Shown: one piece after another, positions 13,414 through 25,700 of the stretch | Layout of the letters: every line of letters begins with the position of its first letter | Position numbering within the stretch: the stretch's first letter is position 1 | Source of the DNA: Telmatactis stephensoni | Taxonomy: Eukaryota; Cnidaria; Anthozoa; Actiniaria; Isophelliidae | Length of the DNA stretch: 64,000 bases | Assembly: GCA_029948255.1 (NCBI GenBank) | Contig: JALIZF010001718.1 | Location: 543,501 to 607,500, forward strand | Direction of reading: 5' to 3' | Made by a program: the position numbers and the translations under genes | Notes under the pieces: generated by a model | Told to the model about the DNA's origin: nothing | Database searches by the model: none | The model's input: the letters and a program-made list of their open reading frames with translations, nothing else

Positions 13414-13756
13414 TATATAGTATATAGTATATAGTATATAGTATATAGTATATAGTATATAGTATATAGTATATAGTATATAGTATATAGTATATAGTAT
13501 ATAGTATATAGTATATAGTATATAGTATATAGTATATAGTATATAGTATATAGTATATAGTATATAGTATATAGTATATAGTATATAGTATATAGTATAT
13601 AGTATATAGTATATAGTATATAGTATATAGTATATAGTATATAGTATATAGTATATAGTATATAGTATATAGTATATAGTATATAGTATATAGTATATAG
13701 TATATAGTATATAGTATATAGTATATAGTATATAGTATATAGTATATAGTATATAG
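13414..13756. repeat. 49 tandem copies of a 7-bp unit (TATATAG)
   Basis: 343 bp of near-perfect TATATAG repeats, exactly 49 units by position. Seven is not a multiple of three, so every frame cycles through the same 21-bp block and long false open frames (YYILYTI repeats) result. A G-run follows immediately (13761-13773). Confidence 0.97.
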
Positions 13757-13899
13757 TGTTGGGGGGGGGGGGGGTAAAATGAGCGCACCGTCGGCTTCCT
13801 GGAAGATTAGCTCGGCTAAAGGAACTACCGACGTTAAACAAGGTCCTTTACCTTTTTACATTTTTTTATTTTATAAAAGAAATAGAAAACTTGCCCGCT

Positions 13900-14050
13900 G
13901 TGCTGTGTGCAGATTTAGAGCACTTGGGGATTGATCAGAACACTCGACAAGCGTTGAGAGGCACTCGGCTACGTCTCGTGCTTCTCTTAACACTTCTCTC
14001 GTGTTCGATTCTGATCAATCCTCGCGTGCTCTAAATCTGCACACAGCACG
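13900..14050. mobile_element. Short palindromic foldback element
   Basis: The left arm starts GTGCTGTGTGCAGATTTAGA and the right arm (ending 14049) is its inverted copy. Similarity continues through GGATTGATCAGAA into the arms, leaving a centre near 13965-13985. This looks like a MITE or foldback remnant; no target duplication was identified. Confidence 0.65.
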
Positions 14051-14079
14051 CACACGCGTCTTCAATTTCTGTTTCTTCA

Positions 14080-14170
14080 AAATAAATAAACAAACAAACA
14101 AACAAACAAACAAACAAATGAATGAATGAATGAACGAATGTATGAATGAATGAATGAATGAATGAATGAA
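14080..14170. repeat. (CAAA)n then (GAAT)n microsatellite
   Basis: About 36 bp of CAAA units followed by about 50 bp of GAAT units with a few interruptions. The same two motifs occur together in the long repeat at 43.4-43.6 kb. Confidence 0.95.
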
Positions 14171-14534
14171 TAGCAGCAGCATATTCACGTAGTGGTTCTT
14201 CATCTGCTAGCACTCACACTCACTATCTCTACATTAAATATTTTACATACAACGCTCAACTCAAATGTTGATTTTTGCTGAGGGAGGAAAAACCCAAGAA
14301 CCCGGAGAAAAAAACCTCGTGGCATGGTAGAGGACAACACATCAAACAAACTCAGTTCACATATGATCAAGCGTCACAGGCCACTATTTGTGCTATTATT
14401 TCTATTCACAGGAGGCATGCTCTGCTAGAGATATTACATTCGCGCTGATTTTTGTTTCCTGTGTTTACCACTGAAACCGATGAACCTCGACCACGTAGAC
14501 TTTTATATCGTCATTTGAATTGAAGCCTACCATT

Positions 14535-14680
14535 GCCGTTATTTTGGGCGATCTTGGGCGATCTTAGGCGATCTTGGGAAAATTTAGCCATTTCGAGTTG
14601 CGCTCTTAGGCGCTCTTGGGCGATATTGAGCGATCTTAGGCGATCTTAGGCGATTTTAGGCTATTTTAGGCTATTTTAGG
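14535..14680. repeat. Degenerate short tandem repeat, GGCGATCTT-type unit
   Basis: Around twelve imperfect units of about 10-11 bp (TTGGGCGATC, TTAGGCGATC) that decay into TTAGGCTATT. It is a local minisatellite with no coding frame. Confidence 0.75.
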
Positions 14681-16004
14681 GCCCGGAGTAGGCCTGCATA
14701 GACGGTCGTCAGTCATTCTCTATGGCTCAAAATCCACTCAAATGACCTATTCTTAACACTAAAATGTAAAAGAAACTATTTCAGCTCTTTATTTATAATC
14801 GATGGCAGTCAATTTTTCTTGTAAAATGTACATTTTTCAGTGAAAACTCCACTGTTGAAGTCTAAGTCGTCGTACTTCACTGGAATCGGTAGTGAAAGCA
14901 ACTCTTTTCAGTTTCTTGGCAGAGGCTTCCTAATTTTTTTCAGTCTACGAGAGGTAAAAGGGAAAAAGCACTTGTTCCAAGAACTATTCTGCTAGTGATA
15001 AAGTAAATAAAAACTAATTTGAAACCAGCTTGAGCCCGCTTACGCATGTTACGTTTTACTGTTATAAGCATGTTCCCAAGCAATCAGCGGTAAGTTCACG
15101 AGACGTGGCACACTATTTCGCGCCATACTACTGGAAGTGTGGACGCGCACAGTGCTCGACAGAAAATCCGACAGATTCATGCAGAGGTGTTCCCATTCTT
15201 CTGTTGAAGGAGAGAAGTTCATAGGGAACGTCTGTCAAGTCGGGTATAGTTTCTGGCTGAAGAAGAAATGCAGATCCACAATGTTTTTAGGTATATCTAT
15301 ACTATTTCAAAAAAAAGTTGACGGTCGGAGATCTGAATCTGATATCTGAATATTTATATATATACTTTTTGAATGACGTGTTTTTCAGTAACTAATAAGA
15401 TGCCCTCAAATTTTACAAATAGAAAGTGTTCGAAGAATCCTTATAGGGGTAGATAATCATATATTGCCACGCCCACCTAGATAAGACTCAGGTACGTTTT
15501 AGGGGGGCATTTCCGACGAGCATCCCCACCCATATAGAGTACCACCAGGGGATTAATTGCGATTGACAATTTGGCTGGGCTCTTAGACAGCTTAGGCAGC
15601 CTTTCCTTCGTATAGGGTTTATAAGGGGGAAAATCGAAATGCAGCCTTAAAAAACCAAAATCACCTAAATAGTGATGAATAAGTATAAAGGAATTAATTA
15701 TTTATTCAATATTTAGAAAACTAGACAAAGAAAAGTTGAGTGAATCCGTCGAGATTAAGTACACGATCGCGAAGTAATATTTCAAAGCCGACAATGAGGA
15801 CTGGACGGGAGGGGCAGCCTCGGACTGGAACTAATTAATTGCAAGGACTTGAAATCCTGTCCAGTCCGAATTGGAGCCGAATCGGGAGGAATCTTTTTCC
15901 AGATAATTATCTGTCTATTACAACATATACTGTCAGCCAATAGTTTCGTATGAATTACTCATTATAAAACTTCCAAATATTCCGTTCTGGTCAACGAATT
16001 CGCT

Positions 16005-16085
16005 TGTGGCTTAGTGGTTAGGAATGAAATAATAGAGTTAGACTGGATTAGAGGTTCGGGGTTCGAGTCTCGGTAGGTTCATGAA
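16005..16085 (+). repeat. tRNA-like Pol III promoter, probable SINE head
   Basis: TGGCTTAGTGGTTAGG (A box, 16010 on) and GGTTCGAGTCTC (B box, about 16058-16069) are spaced as in a tRNA. The acceptor ends do not pair and the T-stem has a mismatch, so it is not a working tRNA. A tRNA-derived SINE or decayed tRNA pseudogene fits best. I found no second copy of this head in the window. Confidence 0.45.
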
Positions 16086-16279
16086 AAAATTTGAAATGTT
16101 TTTTTAATGCGTTAAAAGTTAAAGTTAGACAAATTTGATATTAGATTTTTTAAGAGCTAATTTTGTAGTGTGACGAAAGTCAAGCGTTACATAGGAAAAT
16201 AGGGAAAGTCAACTACTGCTAATTAATGTCCTTGGACTTGAAATTTGTTCAAGTCCAAGGACACTGCAGAGGCAAATCC

Positions 16280-18255
16280 AGGATCCGGGAAGGCTGTGGT
16301 TGTATTTGTGGCGGGAAAACCACAGGCAGCCCAGCCACTTCTCCTGACGATGTTTATTTTAATTTATTTACTATTTTATTGATACGCTAAAAAGACAAAA
16401 ATATGCGCACGCTTCTTTTAATTTACTTGGCGCGCGCTCTTGTTATGCATGGGTTTCCTGTGGTAATATCGTCCCGACATCCCGCGGGACGAGCGCGCGC
16501 TTGTTGTGAATGGGTTTCCTGTGGCGATCCCGCGGGACAAAACTAGTTTGTGAGAAGGTACGAAACACGGGTCACGTGACAATATACATTTTCGCTTGTA
16601 TTTCACCAGTTAAGAAAGAAAATATCGATTTTTCTTCGAATATGTAAACAAAGTATTTATGTCCAAACAACTTAAAAGTTTGAGTGTTCGAAGTTTGTTA
16701 TTTGACGAGAATTTCACCTGGGAAGCTTTGACTCGCGATGGACGGATGTGTGCCCCAGGTTGATTGGATACATTTTCGTGAAGTGCTCGGGGTTTTTCAC
16801 TCGTTGAGTTGTCGAGGGATGTCGTGAACAATCGATAGCTATCGTGAGTACGCAAGAGTTTTCCGAAATATAAAAAAAGTTTTCGTCTAGCAACATTCAT
16901 ACCATGAATGAAAAACGCCGCTCACAAGTTTTCTTGAAACGGTGCTGGTTTTGGACTACAAAATTACTTCTTGGAAGAAGTTTTTGAAAATGTCAAAAGC
17001 TTTTATGTTCATACAAGACTTCGAAACAATTCTTCGCTGTAAATGAGCGGACTTTCAAGGTATTTAAGATAGTTTTATGAGTGACTTTTTGGAGTTTTGT
17101 TGTAACTGTCACTTACAGTCTCATGTAACAATGCTACCAGTTTTGGACTGCAGAAATTACTTTTTTGGAGTGTTTTAGGACGCTTCATAAGTTTTTATGT
17201 TCATATAAGATTTCGAAACAATTATTTATAGTGAAATGAGCTGATTTTCAAAGTTATTAAGCTAATGTTAGGCATAAAATTTTGATTTTTTGCTGTGCAT
17301 TTTGACACTCGGTCGGTGGCTTATTCTGACTCATAGAGAACGAAAACTTATTCCAGCTGAGAATTTGCAAAAATATATACAAGAAGATTGTAAACAGTTC
17401 AGTTATAAACAGAAATAAAGTAAGTTTTGAAACGTCTTATGTCTTTTTTATTGTTTTCTTGGGCTTGAATTTGTTGGGCTTTGTATGTTGTCTTTCTACC
17501 TTAATTGATTCGGTTTTTTTTTTACTGTTTACGCCACGCGTTCAACTGATTAGAAATCATAAAATGTCACAAAGAAAAATTTTGCCCCTATATTATAAAC
17601 AAGTAATCGAATGGGGCCGAGTAAAATTAAGGATTAATTCACGAGTGTATTAAAATTTTTCAATATACAACGCAACTAAGGAAACTTGACAGATTTTTGA
17701 GCTTTTGAGGAATAATCAAGCACGTCACACATGTACGTCAAACTTCCCTTCGGAGACTGTTCGACTTACTTTACGATACTTGACGAGTACTCAACGAGTG
17801 AAAAACCCCGAGCACTTCACGGAAATGTGTTTAATCAACCTGGGGCAAGCTGGGGCACACATCCGTCCATCACGTGACTCGTGTTTCACACCTTGTCAAA
17901 TTTTGTGTCCTGCTCGTCCTGCACGTTGTCCCGCGGGATCAGAACGAATATACCACAGGAATCCCAAGCGCGCGCGCCAAGCAAACTATAAACAAATTAA
18001 AAGCGCGCGCATTTTCTTCTTTAATTTTGATTTTTTATTTCTTTTATAAAATAACTGACACGCAAATAGACGAAAATAGGAAAAAGAAAACACTGGCGAA
18101 AAAAAATTTGACGTGAGCGTGTTTGATACTCTCATCAAACACGGGTTTTCAGCCAATCAGAGCGCGCGTTATATAAGAGTTATTTTATAGGAGAAGTGGC
18201 TGGGCTGCCTGTGTTTTGGAGCCGGGAAGCCTGTGGTAGCGGGAAAAATCATACG
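16280..18255. mobile_element. Large foldback DNA element with about 550-bp imperfect inverted arms
   Basis: The left arm (about 16300-16850) and right arm (about 17700-18225) are inverted copies along their length. They share GGCAGCCCAGCCACTTCTCC, a GCGCGCGC-rich stretch, CCCGCGGGA, GTCACGTGA, ACGGATGTGTGCCCC and GTGAAGTGCTCGGGGTTTTT in mirror order. The centre (about 16850-17700) holds no long reading frame. Structure and size fit a non-autonomous foldback transposon. The exact ends and target duplication are unclear. Confidence 0.7.
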
Positions 18256-18312
18256 CGCGTCTACGCGCGTGCTTTGTAAGCTACCATCAAAAAACGCACC
18301 CCCTCTTTACAA

Positions 18313-18748
18313 AAGGTCGTGTCTAGATGGGATCCTCGCAAACAAGGTTTAGTTAGGTTTAGGGTTAGTATTTGGGAAGACTTTGTTGAAATAAACACTC
18401 AAGTACCTTGGGGATAGTATTAGGGAAGACTTTGTAAAAACAAAGCCCTATACTAGCCCAAAACAAAGCCCTAAAACTAACCAAAGCTTGTTTGCGAGGA
18501 TCCCATTAGCCTGTGAACAGGCTCTCTGGGGGAGGGGGAGAGGAAGGAAAGGAAAAGGAGAAGGGGAGGGGAGGGGAGGGGGCGGGAAGAGGAGAAAGGG
18601 GAGAGCCTGTAAGCATCCTTTGGAGAAAACCGTTCTCCCCTTTCCCCTCTTCCCGCCCCCTCCCCTCCCTTCTCCTTTCCCTTTCCTTCCTCTCCCCCTC
18701 CCCCAGAGAGCCTGTTCACAGGCTAGGATCCCATCTAGACACAACCTT
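18313..18748. mobile_element. Outer palindromic MITE interrupted by a second MITE
   Basis: The left terminus AAGGTCGTGTCTAGATGGGA, then TCCTCGCAAACAAG, is mirrored at the right end once the inserted 18507-18725 element and one copy of its 9-bp duplication are removed. The interior holds TTTAGGGTTAG-like and CCCTAAAACTAACC-like stretches that also pair. No coding sequence. Confidence 0.8.
18507..18725. mobile_element. Inner palindromic MITE with 9-bp target duplication
   Basis: A 219-bp element starting TAGCCTGTGAACAGGCTCTC and ending with its inverted copy, with long purine-rich and pyrimidine-rich arms. It is flanked by the direct repeat GGATCCCAT at 18498-18506 and 18726-18734. Nine-base duplications are typical of Mutator-like elements, among others. 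It sits inside the right arm of the 18313-18748 element. Confidence 0.85.
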
Positions 18749-19494
18749 GAAAAAAGCTGAATCCGCCCCTGCAGGCAGGAGTGGCAGGACTTTCAAGGTT
18801 TCAAGTATCGTCACGAGGTCAAAACCTCATGAATAATGAGTATGAAAGTACTTTGAGTGGGGATCCTGTGGTTAGAGCCCAAGTCTCTTATTTTACGTCC
18901 AAGTTTTCTCTGAGAGGGTTACTATGCAAACAATTTTAATGAAAAACAAGACGTGAAAAACGCACACGTGCGTTCACTCGTGCCCCGGGAGCCTTTTAAT
19001 TCAGCGACCGCCCCCGTTCGTACTCTTCCCCGAGCCGTTTCACGCATTCTTCACTTAACCGTAACATAATAAAGACCTTTTTTGACCTTTTTAGAGAATA
19101 TCTGATTAGTCAATTTGTCTGTCAGCAGCTTAGTGTTTGCCTTTATCCCAACATGCAAAAATATACCAGTTTATTCAACTTTTTATTTCACTATATATCT
19201 TAATTGTTTGCTGTAAAGACTTCTACAACGACGTTTTTGACACAATAACAAATCGTGTATTTTTTCGGCGTTCATGTTTCAGATGTTTTATCTATTACGT
19301 GACCAAACGCATCAGGTCAAATAGAGCCTTGATCCCATGAAAATATATAAATAAATTGTCTGGCCAGAATTGTGTTAAAATTCATTACAAAAACGTCTCA
19401 AGATCTCTTGAATGCTTGAATGAAAAATATAATTGACTTGCCTCTATGTGCGTTCGTTTAGCAACATGTAGGGTGAGAAATTCGTAGATCTCCA

Positions 19495-19860
19495 GCTCAA
19501 AGGAATTGCTACGAGTCGCGAGAGCTTCAGCTTCAGTACTCCATTGAGAGTTCGATATTTGGTCAAAGTATTAGAGATCAAGCCCAAAATAACAGCCCAT
19601 TCTGAAGCTCTTATAAGTGTCTAGGTATATCTCGAGTTAAAAGCTCCATTTTCTATTGTCTCACTGCTGGAAAAGCCTGTCTCTGAAAGCTATTTTTTGG
19701 GCTGTCCGCCATCTTGCATTCCTAAAGTTCCTGACTGGCGTTCACTTCGAAGACCTTCGAAGAGTTCGCACTCGCTCAAAGGTGATGAATGAAGGGCATT
19801 GTTTCTTGCGCTCTGAACCAATCAGGAGCTTTAACACGTGACCGATTGCGCAAGAAAGGC
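19495..19860. repeat. Dispersed repeat, inverted partner of 35200-35545
   Basis: This stretch matches the reverse complement of 35200-35545 over roughly 350 bp with moderate divergence. Shared blocks include CCGCCATCTTGCATTCCT, GAGTTCGCAC, AGGGCATTG and TACTCCATT. It is a repeat family with no coding frame. Confidence 0.65.
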
Positions 19861-19957
19861 CTCTTCTGGCGACGAACAGAGGAAAAAAAAAAAAACATTT
19901 GCATTTTATAACTCGTTGCCGGCCTAAAGGCCTGGGCACGAGTAATTACTTCCTTTT

Positions 19958-21308
19958 TTTCAATCTCGAACCCAGCGCCTGCGTTCCTCTTGGTCAGTAC
20001 CGAGGAACGAAAGACTCCTGAGACTCTGGGGGAATCGATTTTTTCTTGAATTGTGATTGGTCAATCAAGACAATAGAAAACCACTGCGGTCGGTAACACA
20101 GGACTCCCACAACATTTAATTTTATTTGATTTGATTTGATTTCACTTCGTTTTACTTCATTTTTAAATTATAAACAATAAAAGTAAACATAGCACAACAG
20201 TAAAAACTTATGAAGATATTGTGAACAAGTTACATACAACAATTAACTGGATATCTCTGCCTAGTTGTTTTTTCTTTCGCTTTGTACAAATTCCACATAA
20301 TTTTCTTTCTTTTTTATAGCGATGACTAGTATTTCTGAGCAATAAAAAATTGAAATAGCTGTTCCAGTTTGAGTTATTGTTCACTGAACCTTTTGGCTAT
20401 TCTGTAAGCAGAAATAATTCATTTCTGAGTACAGTCAATTTTTTGGCATAAAAGCCTACAGGAGAAACATATTTGAAGTGGAATCGATGAATACCTTTTC
20501 GTCTGTATTTGTTATGAGTTTTCATGGCCAACTTAGACTATCAACAATGCTGGAAAAAAAATTAGAGAAAAAACTCGGTGTCATCTCAATAACTTTTTGA
20601 GTCGATGGATAGTTGCCAAGCAGTCCAGCCGGCTTTGATTAGATTACGGCAAAATACACGGCAAGAACTTACCGCTGCTATGCTTTAGGTTGAAAAAGGA
20701 TGAAAAATATACCAAAGCTACGTCAACGGACCAAACTGTAGCCTTCTTTGCAGACTCAGACTTCGTCTCCACTCAGTACTGAAGCCGACATGTACTTGCT
20801 GACACCTGAAATGAAAAATGCCATCAAAAATAGAAAAAGTTCCCTTTAAACTCTTGAGAAAAAGTAAAGATATTTTAGACATTGAAAATGGCAAAGTAAA
20901 TCGATAAACGTGTACTTACAAACAGTGTAGTGATCCTGGATCAATGAGCTGAGTCGGCTTTGCTGTCTTTTCGTCGACTTCGCTCGCCCGTTTTTCGTCT
21001 TTTCCAGCTTTCAATTTGATATTGACAAACCATTGACACTTTCTTCATCGACAATGCAATAGCAAATTTACTTAGGAAGTGATATTTCTTTGCAAAAGTC
21101 ACTAAATATCCACGAAACACCTTTGTAATTTCTACTACCAGTAGCTCTTTTCAATTATTTTGGCGCCATTTCTGGAGCATGCGCATTTGAGTCGCAAACC
21201 GGAACCCCAGAAATCTGGGGAAAACAAATCGATTCCCCCAGAGCTTTAGCCGGGGTCGCGTCCGCTGACCAGACGCTGGCAAAACTCTGGGCTCGAGATT
21301 GCCTTTTT
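19958..21308. mobile_element. Probable DNA element bounded by inverted repeats
   Basis: CAATCTCGAACCCAG near 19960 and, later in the same arm, CTCTGGGGGAATCGATTT (about 20025-20045) are mirrored at 21220-21303 (CTGGGCTCGAGATTG at the end). The arms are about 90 bp and imperfect. The 1.2 kb between them has no open frame of note. This could also be two independent inverted repeat copies. Confidence 0.45.
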
Positions 21309-21309
21309 T

Positions 21310-22728
21310 TCGACAAGAGGAACAAATAAGTAATCATATGTGATGAGGAGTAGCCAATAGAAGTCGCCCAACTCAGTGAATTTTAAATCAGTGCGAACAA
21401 AAAGAAATGTGGTAAAGAAATGCTCACAGTAAGCTATTATAAAGTCAACCTTAAGATCTTTTCGCGCTTCAATGGTTTGGTAATATTTCAACCAAATAAT
21501 CCGGTAAGTGTTTTTTCTCAAATGTGTTTATTTCACTTTCTTTTTGATGCATCATTCTTTGGAAAAAATCTTCTGATAGAAAGTAGCGAATGATCGTCGA
21601 GTGATCCCTTACTCTCTTGATGATCTCATTGTTAATTCATTTCATAGCCAGTTTCAAAACCACTTCAAAAATCATGTCCTTTTTAGCGCTATTGACTGAA
21701 TTAAGTTAACCGTCTGCTGAAATGAGAAAATATGGCTTGAGTTCTTAGAATAGATAGAATCGATTCCTACATGTAGAATCGATTCTTCGATTCTATCAAA
21801 ATGAGAAATCCCATGTTTAAGTTATTTCATCTTGTGCTTGCTGGGTTACCCATAATAATTTTCTTGTTTAGACGTTTTGTTATTGTTTTCACTGGTTACC
21901 TTATTGAAAGCATTGTTTTGCTTTGTGAATGGTTCAGTTTACTGATTTTTAATTTGAACCTAATATATGTTGTGGTGGTGTTGTAATTTTTTAATCCACT
22001 TTCTTATAAGCTTAGTTGAAACCTATAAAACTAACCTAAATACATCTTACCTACCATAAAACCATTAAACTACCCTCAGAAAAATATATACCAGAATGTG
22101 TGTGAGTATGAGTGTATCAAAATAACAGTGCAAAACAGTACAATTCAATATTAATTAAATCAAAATGTTATAAAACAGCACTATGAAACAAAGGATATAT
22201 TGTATTATTTAGCACTAGCGTGGTTTTGATTTATAGTTCAACCCACAACATTCAACCCGATTCAAATATAGTCTTTCTTTCATGGTTAAACACTAGATTA
22301 GAATTTCATGAACCTAAAATGCTCTTGATATCAGAAACCATTTAAAATATGCTCTGTAAAAAAACTAAACAAGTTTATACTTAGAATAAAAAAGGTAGTT
22401 TAAATTGGCAATTGAATTAATAAATTTGTTTCTTTTTTCTATTTCTTTCCCCCCTTACCACTAGTAACTATCCCCACTTTAAATATCTCATCCAGTAGCC
22501 TAAAGCATCAGATATACTATCTTGCTAAATATGATGCATTTGACACCTGCAGAAATTTAACTTTTGTTTAATCAATTTTTTATACTTGACAAGTAAATGA
22601 CACCATGAAACATTAGGTGTATTAGAGAGTTAGTGACATGACATTTTCATAGTCATTATTTATAAGGAAGTATTAGCTATGGATCAGAAGTGATATGTTT
22701 TCAAAAATATCTCTGTGACTATAGGAAA
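21310..22728. other. Gene-free region upstream of GGCX
   Basis: AT-rich, with no supported exon. An AG at 22723-22724 just before the GGCX ATG could be the acceptor of a 5' UTR intron, so the true promoter may lie further left. Confidence 0.35.
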
Positions 22729-25700
22729 ATGACAACTAAAGTACACTGCCAAGAAAAAAGTATGATGCAAAAGATGATGGCTTATCTGCTGTCACCAACT
22801 GATCCATCAAACTTGGCAGTCTTTAGAATTGCTTTTGGTGAGTAAAACAACATCTAGATGAATTTTATATAAATAAACAGGATGTGCTGTTCAATATTAG
22901 TATTGGTGGAGAAAATATGTTTGTTGATATCTAGAGTACTAAAGTGTTACATCACAAAAAATGAATTTCCTTGATCTTAATCAATTTTTGAAAGTGGGTC
23001 ATTAGAGAAGTTTGTATAATTAAAATTGCATGGAAATTGGTTACTACCACCCACTGATCATGAGATGTGATCAGTTGAATTCATGATTCCCCCCTATAAC
23101 AAATCACTGTATTTTGGTCTTGCTTCCAAATGCTATAGGAACTAGGCCAAATTTACAATGATTTACAACAAACGAAAAGAAGGAATTCTGCAGAGCATAC
23201 ATTCCTTTGTTAAGTTCAAAAGGAAAGACAAAGGAACGAACGCTGACTTAAAATTTACATTTTCCTGACGAAGACCCACAATTGGGGTCGAAAACATGAA
23301 TGTTAAAAAAGTTTTACTTTTTTAAGACATTTTAGATTCTGATTACATACTAAATTTGTAATGATGTCCACAGATTGCCCGAACACTAGTATTTACAATG
23401 ATTTGTTAGGGAATATCATGTATTCAGCTGGCCATAACTCAGCTGCTTTTCAACTGATTTCCATGAAATGTGGAACATAAACATCTTTTCTGACCTTCAA
23501 TCCAAACTGAGAACCAAAATTTGATAAATCAGACATTTTTTATGACATCATCACTTTAGTACTCTATGGTCTTTTGAAAGATAAGAATTATGATATCATA
23601 GTCTCATATACTGTCCATACCCTGGGGGGGGGGGGGGGTACTCCCTATATTGGTGTGCTAGGGATGATCGTCGTATTTTTTAGGGGTTGAAATCGCTGAT
23701 TTGGTATTTTTTAGGGGTCGTCAGAGAAAATCCAAGGTTTTTCAGAAAAGATGGTATTTTTTAAGGGTACAAAATAAACGAGACAATTTTTTTTTACTTA
23801 CTTATACTTCTTTGTTAGTTTTTTGTTTGATTTTTTGGTATTTTTTAGGGGTATTTTTGAGCTGTTACGTATTTTTTAGGGTCCATACACACAAAGTCAT
23901 TTGTTGCAGGGACATAATTACTGAGGTGACTGATGTTGATGGGTTTTTTGGGGCACACAAACCTTTTTTCCATTGTGTCCCATAGTCCCCCCCTTATAAT
24001 ATGATGAATCTCAAGTGGTTGATAAATACAAGTCTGTAATCAGGCAAAACATTTATGTGTGATCAGTGGGAATATGGAAATGTCATATACAGATTATTAT
24101 TCTTTTGTTTCACACATCTATCAAATGAAGATTTGAATAAGCCCTATGTTGTTGTGAGATTACTGAAATATATTCAAAACCAAAAGATAGTCAGACAAGC
24201 TTAGGGCCTGTGGGTTAGCTGGCAATTACTTGCACATGTACTTGCACTCTAAGTAACAAACGTTTTGCCACTTTTTGTCTCCATTTTAGGATTTCTGATG
24301 ATCCTTGACATTCCACAAGAGCGTGGCTTTGCTCATATTTCTGATATTTGGGAACCTGACATGTGTTATTTCTCTCTGTTTAATTTTCTAAGACCATTAT
24401 CATTTGACTGGATGCATGTAGTGTATGTGGTGATGTTTTCAGGAGCTGTTGGTATCATGTTAGGATTTTTACATCGCCTCAGTTGCTTAATGCTGGTCAT
24501 GACTTATTGGTATATATTTCTGCTAGACAAAGCAGTATGGAATAACCACTCCTATCTATACGGGCTGATTTCTTTCATGCTGCTGATAAGTGATGCAAAT
24601 CGCTACTGGTATGTAATTTTTGGAAATAAAAAATTTTCCCAGCTTTCTGTAAGCTTTCTCAATATCAGTTGTTTCAAGCAAAAGGCAGTTATGAATTTTC
24701 TGTCCACCAATATCACCACTTTTGTTTGATTCATTCCAATTTCCTCCTCCTCATTCTTTTAAAGTATCATTGTCTTCACCATCATTACCGTAACCATCAT
24801 CAAAGTCATGATCAGGGTTGCCACAATTGAGACCAAAGTCAGGGAATTTCACATTAATGTATTACTTTTCTCATTATATTTGTCAGAGTTCCTGTGCATT
24901 GAGGAGTTCATATAATGACAGTGAAAATTGACCATTGGTCATTGAAAAGTCAGGGAATCTTTTATGGCTAATCTTTGACAACTTTGATTATCATTATTGG
25001 GATGAATATATTAAGCAAATGATAAATACATAAGATAATCATTGTTTAAACAAGTTTATTCAGTTGTTTTGCTTTTTTTTTTTCCAGGTCAGTAGACGGA
25101 ATTCTTTTTCCTAGTATTCGTAATGCCCATGTACCTAAGTGGAATTACACTATTTTAAGATTTCAGGTATTTTTGAATACTGATATTGTAACCTCATGGT
25201 GGTGTATGTTCTTGTATTCCAGAAACAATACATACAAACATAGCACTAATTCCTTAAGCAAACCAATAGGCTTGAATTGCAGTCAACTAAAATTATTGGA
25301 TTAACAATCTACCAACATCTTACCAATCTATCAACATTCCACCTTTAGTCTACTGACACCATGGATATACTGACACCCTACCAACAACCTACTGACACCC
25401 CACTAGCTCTCTACATGTACTGACACCTTACCAAGAGCTACTTTTATGCTACTAACAAGCTACCTACACTGTACACTCATACCAACAACATACTGACACC
25501 CACCCAACAACCTACTGTCATCCTATCAACAACCTACTGACATTCTACCAACAAGCTTAAAGTTTCCTGTGAACAAACTACAGTACAACCTACTGGCACA
25601 TTTTCAAAACAGTCATATCTGAGGTATCCATTAATGCTGATGCAGTGCATGATATTTGGACTGTAATGAATTGAGTAATTTATGGTTCCAGATATTCCTG

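Noticed and set aside
13357..13841. Long minus-strand open frames rich in Tyr/Ile/Leu
   Set aside because: They are translations of the 7-bp TATATAG repeat, not genes.
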